From assembly GCF_030546755.1 (NCBI RefSeq), contig NZ_JAUOPE010000001.1:310001-374000 (forward strand): 64,000 bases of DNA. The letters are read 5' to 3'. This document shows, piece by piece, positions 7,926-17,455 of this stretch. The notes under the pieces are model-generated. The model saw only the letters and a program-made list of their open reading frames with translations, was not told where the DNA came from and did not search any database. The DNA comes from Colwellia sp. 1_MG-2023. Lineage in GTDB: Bacteria > Pseudomonadota > Gammaproteobacteria > Enterobacterales > Alteromonadaceae. Each line of letters opens with the position of its first letter. Positions within the stretch are counted from its first letter, which is position 1. The position numbers and the translations under genes were made by a program.

Positions 7926-8885
7926 TTACTTTTTAATTAAGCTAGTTACCGTTTGTAGAGTTCCCATAATTTTATTGGCATAGTTGGGATCAGTTGCGTA
8001 ACCAGCACCCTGTAGGTTATGCAGGAATTGTTCCACATTACCAACTTGCTGAAGGGCACCTTGATAACGTTCGTTTTTAGAAAGGAAATTAATATAGTCA
8101 TTGATGCTTTCACCAATGTTTTGATAAACACGAAACGGTTCACGTTTTTTTACCATCGCGCCTTGTTCGTATTCTAACGTTTCTTTATGAGTTTTTTCAC
8201 CAGCCCATCTTGAATCAGCTTTGATATTAAACAAGTTATTTGAACTTTCCCCTTGTTCAGTTTTAATCACTTTTTGTCCCCATCCAGTTTCTAGGGCTGC
8301 TTGGGCAATAACCACTTCAAAAGGAATATTTAATTTCTTCTCAACTTGTTTAGCGGGTTCAGTAAGGGCAGTAACAAAGTCTCTCGGCTCAGTAAAATTA
8401 AAAGGCTCTGTTGATGTTTTTGTGCTTTCACCAACACTTTTTACAGTGACGTAGTCAGGAAATTGACGGCGGTTCGGCAAGTGTAAATCGTTCTTTTTTA
8501 TTTGCTCTTCATTACCTTGAAACACATTCGCTTTAAAATGACTTTTTGGCGTGAATTTTTCACTGTCGCCGCCTAATTGTCTAACAATTAATTCAGATAA
8601 GCCTAACGAACCGTTATTTGAGAGCTCTAATGACATTTGCTGATCGTGCATATCACGATAAAATTTGGTGGATTCTGAATTAAAGGGACTATCGGACTCT
8701 AAAACTTCTTCGGCTTTACGCATGCTTTTCAACAACATTTGCATAAAAATCGCTTCAAATTGCTTAGCAGCTGTTTCTAATGCTTGCTCTTTAGAGGCTT
8801 TATCATCAGAATTTGATTGTTGTCGAATGCTATTTAAGCCATTAAGGTCTAAATAATTTTGAGCATCAGCAAGTTTCGTTGTCAT
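7926..8885 (-). CDS. flgJ: Peptidoglycan hydrolase / rod cap FlgJ
   Basis: Two-domain rod-assembly protein, 319 residues. The N-terminal rod-cap part (about residues 25-105) has the family motif AAKQFEAIFMQMLLKSMRKA. The C-terminal part (about 165-310) is a beta-N-acetylglucosaminidase (GH73-like) that opens peptidoglycan for the rod; AQAALETGWGQ holds the expected catalytic glutamate and GAGYATDPNYANK the conserved end motif. It is exported through the flagellar apparatus and correctly has no signal peptide. The length and dual-domain form are standard for gammaproteobacteria. It lies between flgI and flgK. Confidence 0.96.
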   Translation of the reverse strand: MTTKLADAQNYLDLNGLNSIRQQSNSDDKASKEQALETAAKQFEAIFMQMLLKSMRKAEEVLESDSPFNSESTKFYRDMHDQQMSLELSNNGSLGLSELIVRQLGGDSEKFTPKSHFKANVFQGNEEQIKKNDLHLPNRRQFPDYVTVKSVGESTKTSTEPFNFTEPRDFVTALTEPAKQVEKKLNIPFEVVIAQAALETGWGQKVIKTEQGESSNNLFNIKADSRWAGEKTHKETLEYEQGAMVKKREPFRVYQNIGESINDYINFLSKNERYQGALQQVGNVEQFLHNLQGAGYATDPNYANKIMGTLQTVTSLIKK

Positions 8886-8901
8886 AGTATTCTCCCAATC
8901 A

Positions 8902-10017
8902 TTAAATAATGATCAGTTCTCCACGCAAAGCGCCGGCTTGTTCTAACGCTTCTAAAATGGCCATCACATCACCTGGTCCGGCACCAACATTATTAATGGC
9001 TCGAACTAAAGTATCTAAAGTAATGCCAGGATCAAAAACAAACATTCTGTTGTCACTCTGATCAACATCAATGATTGATTGGGTTGTTACCACAGTTTCA
9101 CCTTCTGCAAACGCGTCAGGTTGGGTAACATCTTGTGATTCATTTATCGTTACCGTAATACCGCCATGAGTTATTGCAGCAGGTAATAACCTCACATCAG
9201 AGCCGATAACAATGGTACCGGTTCGAGAATTAACAATCACTTTTGCTGCAGGCGTATCCGGTTCAAATTCTAAATTCTCTAGTACGGCTAAAAAGCTTAC
9301 CCGTTGACTCGCATCTCTAGGAGCAGAAACTTGCACAGAAGTAGCGTCAATTGCTCTGGCAATAAAAGAAGAAGGATCATTTGGATTAGCAAACTCTCGA
9401 TTAATCGCTTTTTCTAAATTTTTTGCGGTACTAAAATCAGAATTTCTTAAATTAAAAGTAATATGATCACCCGTTGCAAAAGGAGATAATACCTCACGTT
9501 CAACAATAGCCCCGTTCGCAATACGTCCGACAGTGGGTGTATTTACTAGCACTTTTGAGCCATCTAGCCCTTCAGCACCTAAACCACTCACCACTAAACT
9601 CCCTTGTGCAACGGCATAAGCATTGCCATCTATGCCCATTAATATGGTTTGTAATAACGTGCCACCACGTAAACTTTGCGCGCTCCCCATAGAAGAGACC
9701 GTAATATCAATCGTTTGACCTGGTTTTGTAAAAGCAGGCAATTCAGCATGTACCGCAACTGCCGCAACATTCTTTATTTTTGGTTTTAAATTAGCAGGCA
9801 TGGTAATGCCGAAATTACTTAGCATAGTTTTAAAACTTTGCTCAGTAAATGGACTTTGCTCCCCTGTACCTGGTAAACCAACCACTAAACCATAGCCAAC
9901 TAATTGGTTTGCTCTAACACCAGCTACATCAGTTAAGTCTTTCACACGTTGTGCGCTAAGCGAAAAACTAGATAAAGCAACGGCTATGATGACTAACGTT
10001 TGAATAACAACTTTCAT
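8902..10017 (-). CDS. flgI: Flagellar P-ring protein FlgI
   Basis: Periplasmic P-ring subunit around the rod in the peptidoglycan layer. About 371 residues with a Sec signal peptide ([21 protein letters not shown]) and the family start of the mature chain ([21 protein letters not shown]). The C-terminus is the usual [22 protein letters not shown]. In-frame GTG (10029) and ATG (10023) codons lie upstream, but AGGTGG is correctly spaced (eight bases) only for the ATG at 10017, so I chose that start. It follows flgH closely in the ring-gene order H-I-J. Confidence 0.95.
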   Translation of the reverse strand: MKVVIQTLVIIAVALSSFSLSAQRVKDLTDVAGVRANQLVGYGLVVGLPGTGEQSPFTEQSFKTMLSNFGITMPANLKPKIKNVAAVAVHAELPAFTKPGQTIDITVSSMGSAQSLRGGTLLQTILMGIDGNAYAVAQGSLVVSGLGAEGLDGSKVLVNTPTVGRIANGAIVEREVLSPFATGDHITFNLRNSDFSTAKNLEKAINREFANPNDPSSFIARAIDATSVQVSAPRDASQRVSFLAVLENLEFEPDTPAAKVIVNSRTGTIVIGSDVRLLPAAITHGGITVTINESQDVTQPDAFAEGETVVTTQSIIDVDQSDNRMFVFDPGITLDTLVRAINNVGAGPGDVMAILEALEQAGALRGELIII

Positions 10018-10042
10018 ATTCATATCCACCTATTATGGGCTA

Positions 10043-10726
10043 TTATAAAGGCCACCAAGAACTGCTGAAAAACTTAGATAACCACCCTTGTTCTTGCACC
10101 TCAGCAAAGGCACCGGTACCCGCATATTGAATACGTGCATTAGCAACTTTTGAAGACACTATGGTATTGCCAGAACTAATGTCTTGCGCTCTGATAATGC
10201 CAGTTAAACGAATATATTCATCGCCATTATTGAGTGACATCCACTTTTCACCCCGGATCATTAAGTTCCCATTCGGCAATACTCGTAAAACATGTACCGA
10301 AATATTACCGCTAAGACTATTCCCTTGGTTTGATTTTGAATCACCTTTAAAATCAGAGGTTTGATTCAAACCAAATTGAATTGCATCATCTTTAAAAGTA
10401 ATCGGCGAAGCACCTAGCCCTGTAATAGGGTCAAGTAACGCACTGTTTTCTTTCTTTAACTCAGTTTTCGCATTTTTCTGAGCTTGCGTGCTTTCACTCA
10501 GTATCACCGAAATAATATCGCCAACTCGATGTGCTTTTGAGTCTGAATAAATATTATTTACGTAATTAGCTTTAAATAAAGAACCTGTCGGTACGATTGG
10601 CGTTTCTTCCATTTCAGGTAAGATCGGCGCAAAATCAGGATCATCAGGTAAAGTTTGCGCCTGTTCAATACTGGCACAGCCGGTTAACGTCATCCATGCA
10701 CATACTATTATTGCTGCCTTATTCAT
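10043..10726 (-). CDS. flgH: Flagellar L-ring lipoprotein FlgH
   Basis: Outer-membrane L-ring subunit of about 227 residues. The lipobox LTGC (cysteine at residue 17) follows a short hydrophobic signal, and the conserved L-ring core is clear (GSLFKANYVNNIYSD, RVGDIISVILSE, and the C-terminal GWLSKFFSSSWWPL). An in-frame ATG at 10741 exists, but AAGGAG lies six bases before the ATG at 10726, so the shorter form is chosen. The gene sits between flgG and flgI. Confidence 0.95.
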   Translation of the reverse strand: MNKAAIIVCAWMTLTGCASIEQAQTLPDDPDFAPILPEMEETPIVPTGSLFKANYVNNIYSDSKAHRVGDIISVILSESTQAQKNAKTELKKENSALLDPITGLGASPITFKDDAIQFGLNQTSDFKGDSKSNQGNSLSGNISVHVLRVLPNGNLMIRGEKWMSLNNGDEYIRLTGIIRAQDISSGNTIVSSKVANARIQYAGTGAFAEVQEQGWLSKFFSSSWWPL

Positions 10727-10743
10727 ATGACGCTCCTTCATGT

Positions 10744-11532
10744 TTATAACTGTTGATTAATATAACTAAGCATTTGATCAACCGCGGAAATAACTTTTGA
10801 GTTCATTTCATAAACACGCTGACTTTCAATCAAATTAACAAGTTCTTCAGTGGTATTTACATTCGAAGTTTCAAGCGCACCTTGTAAAATCATCCCAAAA
10901 CCTTCTAAGCCTGGTACCCCTTCTTGAGGTGCCCCACTAACAGAAGTTTCTACGTATAAGTTTTGTCCAATCGGCTCTAGGCCGGTTGGATTGACAAAGT
11001 TTACTGTGTTTAATTGTCCAACTACTGCGGGCTCGGCTTGACCTTGTAAAGTCACCGATACTTCACCATCTTGAGAGACGATAATGCTAAGAGCGTCAGG
11101 TGGAATGGTCACTTGCGGTTGTACTAAGTAGCCCGCACCCGGTGTTACCATATTTCCTTCTTCATCCATGGTAAATTGACCATTTCTTGAATAGGACAAT
11201 GAGCCATCAGGCATTTGTATCTGAAAAAAACCTTCACCTTGAATCATTAAATCCAACGCATTATCGGTAGAGATCATATCGCCTTGGGTATGAATTTTTT
11301 GTGTAGCGACAACTTTAGAACCGGCGCCTAACATTAAACCTGATGGCATTTCAGTATCTTGTGCTGAACGACCGCCCGGCTGATTAATCGTTTGATAAAG
11401 TAAATCTTCAAATACCGCACGACTTTTTTTATAACCGACCGTACTGGCATTCGCTAAATTGTTAGAAATAACGGCAATATCTTTCGTTTGCGCGTCTAAT
11501 CCTGTTTTACTGATCCATAATGCTGGGTTCAT
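10744..11532 (-). CDS. flgG: Flagellar distal rod protein FlgG
   Basis: Distal rod subunit of 262 residues, the standard length. The N-terminus has the rod motif (GLDAQTKDIAVISNNLANASTVGYKK) and the C-terminus the matching LETSNVNTTEELVNLIESQR, which together form the coiled D0 domain. The central DNALDLMIQGEGFF is characteristic of FlgG. Secreted through the export gate without a signal peptide. The spacing to flgF (20 bases) and flgH indicates one operon. Confidence 0.96.
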   Translation of the reverse strand: MNPALWISKTGLDAQTKDIAVISNNLANASTVGYKKSRAVFEDLLYQTINQPGGRSAQDTEMPSGLMLGAGSKVVATQKIHTQGDMISTDNALDLMIQGEGFFQIQMPDGSLSYSRNGQFTMDEEGNMVTPGAGYLVQPQVTIPPDALSIIVSQDGEVSVTLQGQAEPAVVGQLNTVNFVNPTGLEPIGQNLYVETSVSGAPQEGVPGLEGFGMILQGALETSNVNTTEELVNLIESQRVYEMNSKVISAVDQMLSYINQQL

Positions 11533-11552
11533 AAATCACCTCAATAATTAGT

Positions 11553-12299
11553 TTAGAAAGCACGCAATAGCGATGCACTGGCTGAATCTATTTCTTCAGC
11601 GGTTTTCATGAGTTTTAGTTGCATTTCAAATTGACGTTGAATTGAAATCATCTCTGTCATTTCACTGACCGGATTAACGTTACTAGATTCGAGCATGCCA
11701 CTTTGTACAACGATACTGACATCAGCATCTTCATTGTTACCGTTACCACCTCGAAACAAGCCATCATTTCCACGGACAAGCGTACGTGTTTCAGGGTTAA
11801 CCAGCTTAATTTTTCCGACTTCTTCTTGAATATTACTTGGCGCACCAGCTGGCTGAACCATTATGGTCCCGTCTTTCGTAATTTGAATATTATTTACAGG
11901 TAATGGCAAAGATACAGGCCCTGCATCGCCAAGCACTAAATCACCATTTGGGGTTTGTAAAAAGCCTTCATCAGTCATGGTCAGGTGACCATCTCGAGTG
12001 TAAGCTTCACCACCATCTCTTGCTTGTACCGCGATCATGCCATGACCTTGTATAGCAATATCTAAATCTCGGCCTGTGGTCAAAAGCCCTCCACTGTCAA
12101 AGTTTTGGCTAGCTTTTTCCGTCATTGAAAAAACACGTGTCGGTAAACCTTCACCAAATGCCTGCATTGAGCGAGCTTGTGCTAAGTCAGCTTTAAATCC
12201 AGTAGTCTTAGCATTCGCTAAGTTATTGGCATTTATCGCTAATGATCTCATATTTTGCTTGGCGCCACTCATGGCAATATAAAGCATCTTATCCATCAT
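11553..12299 (-). CDS. flgF: Flagellar proximal rod protein FlgF
   Basis: Proximal rod subunit of 248 residues. The start MLYIAMSGAKQNMRSLAINANNLANAKTTGF is typical of FlgF, and the end (SGMLESSNVNPVSEMTEMISIQRQFE) pairs with it. Two ATG codons lie at the beginning (12299 and 12296) with another at 12287; the first is used here, but any is possible because the ribosome site is weak. It is first in the flgFGHIJKL unit, directly behind a sigma-54 promoter and the terminator of flgE. Confidence 0.95.
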   Translation of the reverse strand: MMDKMLYIAMSGAKQNMRSLAINANNLANAKTTGFKADLAQARSMQAFGEGLPTRVFSMTEKASQNFDSGGLLTTGRDLDIAIQGHGMIAVQARDGGEAYTRDGHLTMTDEGFLQTPNGDLVLGDAGPVSLPLPVNNIQITKDGTIMVQPAGAPSNIQEEVGKIKLVNPETRTLVRGNDGLFRGGNGNNEDADVSIVVQSGMLESSNVNPVSEMTEMISIQRQFEMQLKLMKTAEEIDSASASLLRAF

Positions 12300-12332
12300 G
12301 AACCCAGATTTATTAAGTATTACTTAGATAAA

Positions 12333-12348
12333 TGCAAAGAAAGTGCCA
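12333..12348 (-). promoter_or_regulatory. Sigma-54 promoter for flgFGHIJKL
   Basis: The minus strand reads TGGCACTTTCTTTGCA: TGGCAC, five bases, TTGCA, a full consensus -24/-12 element. It lies about 35-50 bases before flgF and after the flgE terminator, so it should start the second half of the rod/hook genes separately. Confidence 0.88.
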
Positions 12349-12410
12349 ACTAAAGAAGTTAATTTTGGTTAGGAATATTTATTAATTACTGAAGAAGAAT
12401 TTTGATTGTA

Positions 12411-12453
12411 GTGATAAAAAAGCCCTTAAATAATCAGCATTATTTAAGGGCTA
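12411..12453 (-). terminator. Intrinsic terminator after flgE
   Basis: A perfect 13-base stem (AGCCCTTAAATAA / TTATTTAAGGGCT, loop TCAGCA, 12421-12452) is followed on the minus strand by TTTTTTATC. It starts about 18 bases past the flgE stop and ends the flgBCDE transcript, allowing high hook-protein expression to be set apart from flgF onward. Confidence 0.9.
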
Positions 12454-12469
12454 TTCATAAAAACGAAGT

Positions 12470-13819
12470 TTAACGAATTTGTAAAATCGTTTGGTTCAAT
12501 TGATTATCTACTTCTAATGAACGAGAGTTCGCTTGGAAGTTTCGTTGTGCTGATATCAAATCAATTAATTCACTGGTTAAATTAACGTTTGATGATTCTA
12601 GTGCAGACGCATTAATCGTACCGTAAGTACCTGCTCCCGCTTCACCCGCTAAACCTTCACCAGATAATATACTCTCTTTCCAATTGGTGTTACCTACTTG
12701 GGTTAACCCTTGGTTATTGGCGAAATTAACTAAAGCTACACGAGATAATGGTTGAGAAGTACCATTACTATAGGTCGCCATAACTAGGCCATCAGGTCCA
12801 ATATCAAGACCCGTTAATCGCCCAACTGGTAAACCATCTTGCTCGAGTGATGTTACTTCAAAGTTTGAGGCAAATTGTGTAGGTTCATTAGGGTTTGCAC
12901 CCGCTGTATCTAAGTTAAAATCAATAACAATTTGTTGAGTGTCATCAGAACCATTCGTCAAAATACCTGCGCCTAATGCCGCCGTTTGGAAACCTGCTGC
13001 AGGTACTTGTGAGAAAAAGTCACCACCTGGGCTAAAGTTTAAACGTGCACCACCAAAGCCATTAATATTAATACCTGTAGCAGCATTAGCTGGGTCAACT
13101 AAATCAACACGTTGGTTATCAACTGCCGCTGTAACAACCCATGGGTTAGAAGCAGGAGGCCCTGCAACAGGTGCTTCTTTAATAAAGTAATAGGTCATGA
13201 TATGGCTATCACCTAATGAATCAAAAACGGTTACAGAAGTAGAATGGTTAAACGTTAATGGATCCGTTAAATCAAAATTACCAGGCGAACCTGTGATCAC
13301 AGCATCGCCAGCAGGTAAATTCATGCGAATATCAACTTCACTGGTTTGAGCAGGAGCACCCGAAGCAGTTGGTATTCTAATCGGCTCTGAAGTACTTAAA
13401 CTAACGGAAGATGAACTACCGTCAGGGTTCACTGGGAATCCTAGCAAATGCTCACCGGCAGAATTTACTATAAAGTTGTCATTATTTAACTTAAATTGAC
13501 CAGCACGCGTGTAAGAAAACTCTAGGCTGTCGATATCAGGCACTACGGCGAAAAAACCATTACCTGTAATGGCCAAATCAAGCGCATTGTTTGTAAATTG
13601 AATACTACCTTGGCTAAACTGTTGAGCAACATCTGATGTTAAAACACCATCACCAACTTTCGTTTTACCTGCAGCAAGTAAAGACGCAGCATAAACATCA
13701 ACAAATTCAGCACGAGACTCTTTAAAACCAACGGTACTGACGTTTGCAATATTGTTCGATGTAACATCTAGATCTTTTTGAGCAGCGTTTAAACCACTTA
13801 GTGCTATATTAAATGACAT
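12470..13819 (-). CDS. flgE: Flagellar hook protein FlgE
   Basis: Hook subunit of 449 residues. N-terminal SFNIALSGLNAAQKDLDVTSNNIANVSTVGFKESR (about residues 2-36) and C-terminal LESSNVNLTSELIDLISAQRN form the D0 domain, with the FlgE-specific NALDLAITGNGFFAV between. The central D1/D2 region (about 140-360) is beta-rich and variable as usual. It follows flgD by 57 bases and ends in a strong terminator, so it is the last gene of the flgB operon. Confidence 0.96.
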   Translation of the reverse strand: MSFNIALSGLNAAQKDLDVTSNNIANVSTVGFKESRAEFVDVYAASLLAAGKTKVGDGVLTSDVAQQFSQGSIQFTNNALDLAITGNGFFAVVPDIDSLEFSYTRAGQFKLNNDNFIVNSAGEHLLGFPVNPDGSSSSVSLSTSEPIRIPTASGAPAQTSEVDIRMNLPAGDAVITGSPGNFDLTDPLTFNHSTSVTVFDSLGDSHIMTYYFIKEAPVAGPPASNPWVVTAAVDNQRVDLVDPANAATGININGFGGARLNFSPGGDFFSQVPAAGFQTAALGAGILTNGSDDTQQIVIDFNLDTAGANPNEPTQFASNFEVTSLEQDGLPVGRLTGLDIGPDGLVMATYSNGTSQPLSRVALVNFANNQGLTQVGNTNWKESILSGEGLAGEAGAGTYGTINASALESSNVNLTSELIDLISAQRNFQANSRSLEVDNQLNQTILQIR

Positions 13820-13876
13820 AACTATACCTCATTATAAATAATTGTTTTTTAACCTAAATAGGCTATAAAATTCGAT

Positions 13877-14563
13877 TTAACTTTCTGAAACTTCAACAAC
13901 ATCTGTTAATGCCATTGAACTACCACCATTTAGATTTAATACTATATTTCCACCAGCACCTGCCAAGGTGACACTGTCAACTTTACGATAAGTCATGGCT
14001 TGCAATTCGGAAGCTTGCCCATCAACTAAACCTGCAATTCTGAAGCGATAAGCGCCTTCAGCCGCAGGCTCACCCGCGGAAGTCATGCCATTCCATGTAA
14101 AACCAAATTCACCTGACTTAACATTACCAACAGGGACTGTTTGAATAATTTCACCCGCGGCATTTTCAACATAAATATTAACGTTACTGGCTGGTTGATC
14201 TGTTACAAGCTTTCCTTTAACTTCTTCTCCAGCTGCCATACCAAAAACATTTTCATCAACTAATACACTTCTTCCCACTAGTGAGGATGCCTGTAATGCT
14301 TGGCTTGAAGACATTGATGAGGCAAAATTGGTAAACTGATCATTTAACTGAGATACACCATCAGTGGTAGAGAACGCCGTCATTTGCGAAATCATTTCGT
14401 TATTATCAGTTGGGTTGGTTGGATCTTGATGCGCCAATTCTTGAGTGAGCAAGGCAAAAAAATCTTCTTGGGTCAGCATGCCCTGTTTACCGTCAGAAAC
14501 TTTAACTTCTTCCTGCTGCCAACGCATATTTTCTAATGGACTACCGCCAGTAACCGTTTCCAT
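13877..14563 (-). CDS. flgD: Flagellar hook cap / hook assembly protein FlgD
   Basis: Hook scaffold (cap) protein, 228 residues, needed for FlgE polymerisation. The N-terminal motif (LTQEDFFALLTQELAHQDPTNPTDNNEM) is diagnostic. The C-terminal half (about 90-220) holds the FlgD Ig-like and tudor-like domains (GEFGFTWNGMTSAGEPAAEGAYRF). Spacing of 20 bases to flgC and position before flgE fit the standard operon. Confidence 0.95.
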   Translation of the reverse strand: METVTGGSPLENMRWQQEEVKVSDGKQGMLTQEDFFALLTQELAHQDPTNPTDNNEMISQMTAFSTTDGVSQLNDQFTNFASSMSSSQALQASSLVGRSVLVDENVFGMAAGEEVKGKLVTDQPASNVNIYVENAAGEIIQTVPVGNVKSGEFGFTWNGMTSAGEPAAEGAYRFRIAGLVDGQASELQAMTYRKVDSVTLAGAGGNIVLNLNGGSSMALTDVVEVSES

Positions 14564-14583
14564 ATATTGCTCCTAACTAATAA

Positions 14584-15003
14584 TTATCTCTGACCTAACA
14601 TTAAGGTTTTATTCAACATATTTTTAGCTGATTCAGCCAGTTGAATATTAGTTTGATATGAACGAGAAGCTGAAATCATATTCGTCATTTCTTCAATCAC
14701 ATTAACATTAGGCTTATATATATAACCTTCAGAATCAGCCATAGGATGTTCAGGTGAATATTCAACATTCAAAGGTTTATTACTTTCAACAATCCCTAAT
14801 ACCTTTACGCCAACAGACTGATCTTGTCCGGCGGCAGCTTTTTGCATCTCTGCGGCAAAAACAGGGTGACGAGCACGATAAGTTTGATCGATACTACTAC
14901 TGACACTGTCAGCATTTGCGATGTTACTCGCCGTAGTATTTAAACGTACAGACTGAGCACTCATGCCTGTGCCTGATACATCAAAAACATTAAATAAACT
15001 CAT
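14584..15003 (-). CDS. flgC: Flagellar proximal rod protein FlgC
   Basis: Proximal rod subunit of 139 residues, normal length. N-terminal FDVSGTGMSAQSVRLNTTASNIANADS and C-terminal NVIEEMTNMISASRSYQTN are the FlgC signatures, and YKPNVNVIEEM is conserved in the family. The start codon overlaps the flgB stop by one base (TAATG), indicating translational coupling. Confidence 0.96.
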   Translation of the reverse strand: MSLFNVFDVSGTGMSAQSVRLNTTASNIANADSVSSSIDQTYRARHPVFAAEMQKAAAGQDQSVGVKVLGIVESNKPLNVEYSPEHPMADSEGYIYKPNVNVIEEMTNMISASRSYQTNIQLAESAKNMLNKTLMLGQR

Positions 15004-15404
15004 TAGCCTTGCCCTCCAGTTATTGCTTTTTTCAAGCCTTTAATTTTACTACTCATAAATTGAACACTTGCTTGATAATGCATTGAGTTTTCTAGATACA
15101 AGTTTCGTTCCACTTGTGAATCGACAGTATTACCATCACCTGTATCTGGTTGATTTGGAACACGATAATCCACACCATTATTTAATTCAGTGCGCACATC
15201 AAAGTGCTTTTCATGGGTACGAGTCATGCCGGTTTGTTGCCGGCTTGCCGCTTGTGCTAACGCAGATTTAAAATCCATTCCTTTAGCTTTGTATCCAGGA
15301 GTATCAGCATTCGCGATATTGCCAGCAATTACTTCCGCATTTTGTGCACGAATTTTTAAAGTTGCGGGATGAATACCAAACGCTTTTTCAAAACTAATGG
15401 CCAT
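15003..15404 (-). CDS. flgB: Flagellar proximal rod protein FlgB
   Basis: Proximal rod subunit of 133 residues, first gene of the flgBCDE operon. It has the family motif RAQNAEVIAGNIANADTPGYKAKG near residues 19-42 and the C-terminal helix YQASVQFMSSKIKGLKKAI. GGAGG precedes the start. A sigma-54-like site with one mismatch lies 30-50 bases upstream. Confidence 0.95.
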   Translation of the reverse strand: MAISFEKAFGIHPATLKIRAQNAEVIAGNIANADTPGYKAKGMDFKSALAQAASRQQTGMTRTHEKHFDVRTELNNGVDYRVPNQPDTGDGNTVDSQVERNLYLENSMHYQASVQFMSSKIKGLKKAITGGQG

Positions 15405-15435
15405 AAGACTACCTCCAATTTAATGAAGGTAGTCA

Positions 15436-15451
15436 TTCAAAATTTATGCCA
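15436..15451 (-). promoter_or_regulatory. Probable sigma-54 promoter for flgBCDE
   Basis: The minus strand reads TGGCATAAATTTTGAA: the -24 part TGGCAT is consensus, the -12 part is TTGAA instead of TTGCA. It lies in the 71-base gap between cheR and flgB. In vibrios the flgB operon is sigma-54 dependent (established knowledge), which supports this weaker site. Confidence 0.5.
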
Positions 15452-15475
15452 CAAAGATTTTAGAAGGGGATAAAG

Positions 15476-16309
15476 TTAAGATTTTTTTTGATAAACAATG
15501 CCAGGATTACAACGGATCATATCGAAATCTTGACTTAAGTTAGAGAGGGATTCAGACGCACCTAAAAAGAGATACCCCCCTTTATTTAACACGCCATGGA
15601 TTTGAGACAATATTTGCATTTTTATCTCAGGAGCAAAGTAAATCAATACGTTACGACAGAAAACAATATCAAAACGCCCCATTAAACTATAACTTCCTAA
15701 TAAGTTTAATTGTCGAAAACTTACTGATTTTTTAACGGAGTCTTTCACTTTTGACATGCCATTGTCGCCATTCTCAAAAAAGAGTCTTTTACGTTCAGGC
15801 GATAAACCACGAGATAATGCTAAAGAATCATAATGAGCATATTTACAATGTTCTAACATGGTATTTGAAATATCAGTGCCAATAATTTGAACATTTCCAG
15901 GTAAACTACCTGGGTTAGATTGTTGATATTCTAACGCAGACATTGCAATAGAATAAGGCTCTTGCCCAGAAGAACTAGCTGCTGACCATATTTTCAGAGG
16001 TGTTTTTTGTCCATGGAAAATTGGAAATAAACGCTTTTTAAGTAACTCAAAAGGATACTCATCTCTAAACCATAAGGTTTCGTTAGTGGTCATAGCATCT
16101 ATAACCGCCGCACGTAATTGCCGTTCGGTAGGGCTTAATGTTCGAGATACAAGATCACCTAATGTTTCAACATTAAACTTAGCCATTAAAGGGGCAAGGC
16201 GACTTTTTACAAGATATTGTTTATTCTCTCCTAGAACAATGCCACATTGCTGCTCTAGAAATTCTCTAAACTGATGATAACTTTTATCATCGAGTTGTCT
16301 AGTTGACAC
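15476..16309 (-). CDS. cheR: Chemotaxis methyltransferase CheR
   Basis: S-adenosylmethionine-dependent methyltransferase that methylates glutamates of chemoreceptors. The 277-residue product has the N-terminal helical domain (about 10-75) and the catalytic domain with the SAM-binding motif IWSAASSSGQEPYSIAM and the later FDIVFCRNVLIYF. The start is GTG at 16307-16309, with GGCGGAAAT upstream; no ATG gives the usual length. It lies between cheV and flgB, as in Vibrio and Shewanella flagellar clusters. Confidence 0.95.
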   Translation of the reverse strand: MSTRQLDDKSYHQFREFLEQQCGIVLGENKQYLVKSRLAPLMAKFNVETLGDLVSRTLSPTERQLRAAVIDAMTTNETLWFRDEYPFELLKKRLFPIFHGQKTPLKIWSAASSSGQEPYSIAMSALEYQQSNPGSLPGNVQIIGTDISNTMLEHCKYAHYDSLALSRGLSPERKRLFFENGDNGMSKVKDSVKKSVSFRQLNLLGSYSLMGRFDIVFCRNVLIYFAPEIKMQILSQIHGVLNKGGYLFLGASESLSNLSQDFDMIRCNPGIVYQKKS

Positions 16310-16338
16310 TATATTATTTCCGCCCTAAGAATACTGTT

Positions 16339-17277
16339 TTAAGATTGAGATACATCACCAGGCTTCAACCATTTTTTCACGGCCGTGGCCAATTCATCAG
16401 GGTGAAACTTAGGAATAAAATCTTCTGCACCAACTTTTTCAACCATAGCATTGTTAAATACGCCACTTAACGACGTATGCAAAATGACAGGCATTTTTCG
16501 TAATTGTTCATTGCTTTTTATTTCAGCTGTTAAGGTGTAGCCATCCATTTCAGGCATTTCAATATCTGAAATCAATAAAGCCACTTTTTCTGTAATACAA
16601 GTTAAACCGTCCGCTAAATCTTTCAATTGATCCAAAGCATCTTGACCATTTTTAGCTAAAACCATATTCAATCCCAGAGGCTCTAATGCGCGTTTGACTT
16701 GATTACGAGCAACAGTTGAATCATCAGCGATCATAATGACACGTTCACCAATACTATCTCCGACACTGTTATCGATAACATCTTCACTCAGTTCGGTAGA
16801 AATAGGGCTTATTTCATTAAGGATTTTTTCAACATCTAAAATAGAAACCATTTGTTTATCGATTTCTGTCACTGCAGTTAAATAGCTTGATTTACCTGCC
16901 CCTTCAGGAGGTGGCATTACGTCTTTCCAACTTAAAGTAACTATTCTCTCAACAGCAGCAACTAAAAACCCTTGAACACTTCTATTGTATTCAGCAATAA
17001 CGACAAAAGAGTTTTCATCGGGGATTATTTCTGGTCCCCCTGTGGCTTTACTCAAATCGATAACAGAAATAGTCTGTCCACGGATATGAGCCACTCCTTT
17101 TATATACTTATCTTGCTTAGGTAATGATGTTAAACGAGGACATGGCATAACTTCCCGCACTTTAAAAACATTAATACCAAAACGCTGCGGGCCTACTAAT
17201 CTAAAAAGTAAAAGTTCAAGTCGGTTTTGCCCCACCAGTTGTGTGCGTTGGTTAACCGAGTCTAAAATTCCTGCCAT
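16339..17277 (-). CDS. cheV: Chemotaxis coupling protein CheV (CheW plus receiver)
   Basis: Adaptor coupling receptors to CheA, 312 residues. Residues about 12-160 are a CheW domain (FGINVFKVREVMPCP, VAHIRGQTISVIDL); about 175-305 are a response-regulator receiver (MIADDSTVARNQV, LLISDIEMPEMDGYTL with the phosphorylatable aspartate, HTSLSG and FIPKFHP with the conserved lysine). The order cheV-cheR-flgB downstream of divergent flgA is the usual polar-flagellum arrangement. Confidence 0.96.
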   Translation of the reverse strand: MAGILDSVNQRTQLVGQNRLELLLFRLVGPQRFGINVFKVREVMPCPRLTSLPKQDKYIKGVAHIRGQTISVIDLSKATGGPEIIPDENSFVVIAEYNRSVQGFLVAAVERIVTLSWKDVMPPPEGAGKSSYLTAVTEIDKQMVSILDVEKILNEISPISTELSEDVIDNSVGDSIGERVIMIADDSTVARNQVKRALEPLGLNMVLAKNGQDALDQLKDLADGLTCITEKVALLISDIEMPEMDGYTLTAEIKSNEQLRKMPVILHTSLSGVFNNAMVEKVGAEDFIPKFHPDELATAVKKWLKPGDVSQS

Positions 17278-17373
17278 ACAAACCTCTTATAAAGCGCTTC
17301 TATTTAATACCATGTATCTAAAAGGGCACAATTCTTGATAGTAAAAGAGTAAATGAAACAATTCGTCTAAATA

Positions 17374-17402
17374 TTGACACTATTTATACATTTACAATAT
17401 CT
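17374..17402 (+). promoter_or_regulatory. Sigma-70-like promoter candidate for flgA
   Basis: TTGACA at 17374-17379, 17 bases, then ATATCT. The -35 is perfect and the -10 weak. It lies about 55 bases before the flgA start in the divergent gap with cheV. No sigma-54 site was found in this gap. Confidence 0.35.
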
Positions 17403-17455
17403 CTACTAAGCATAGACGAGTATTTAAATTTCCCTAACAAAAGATTACAAAATTT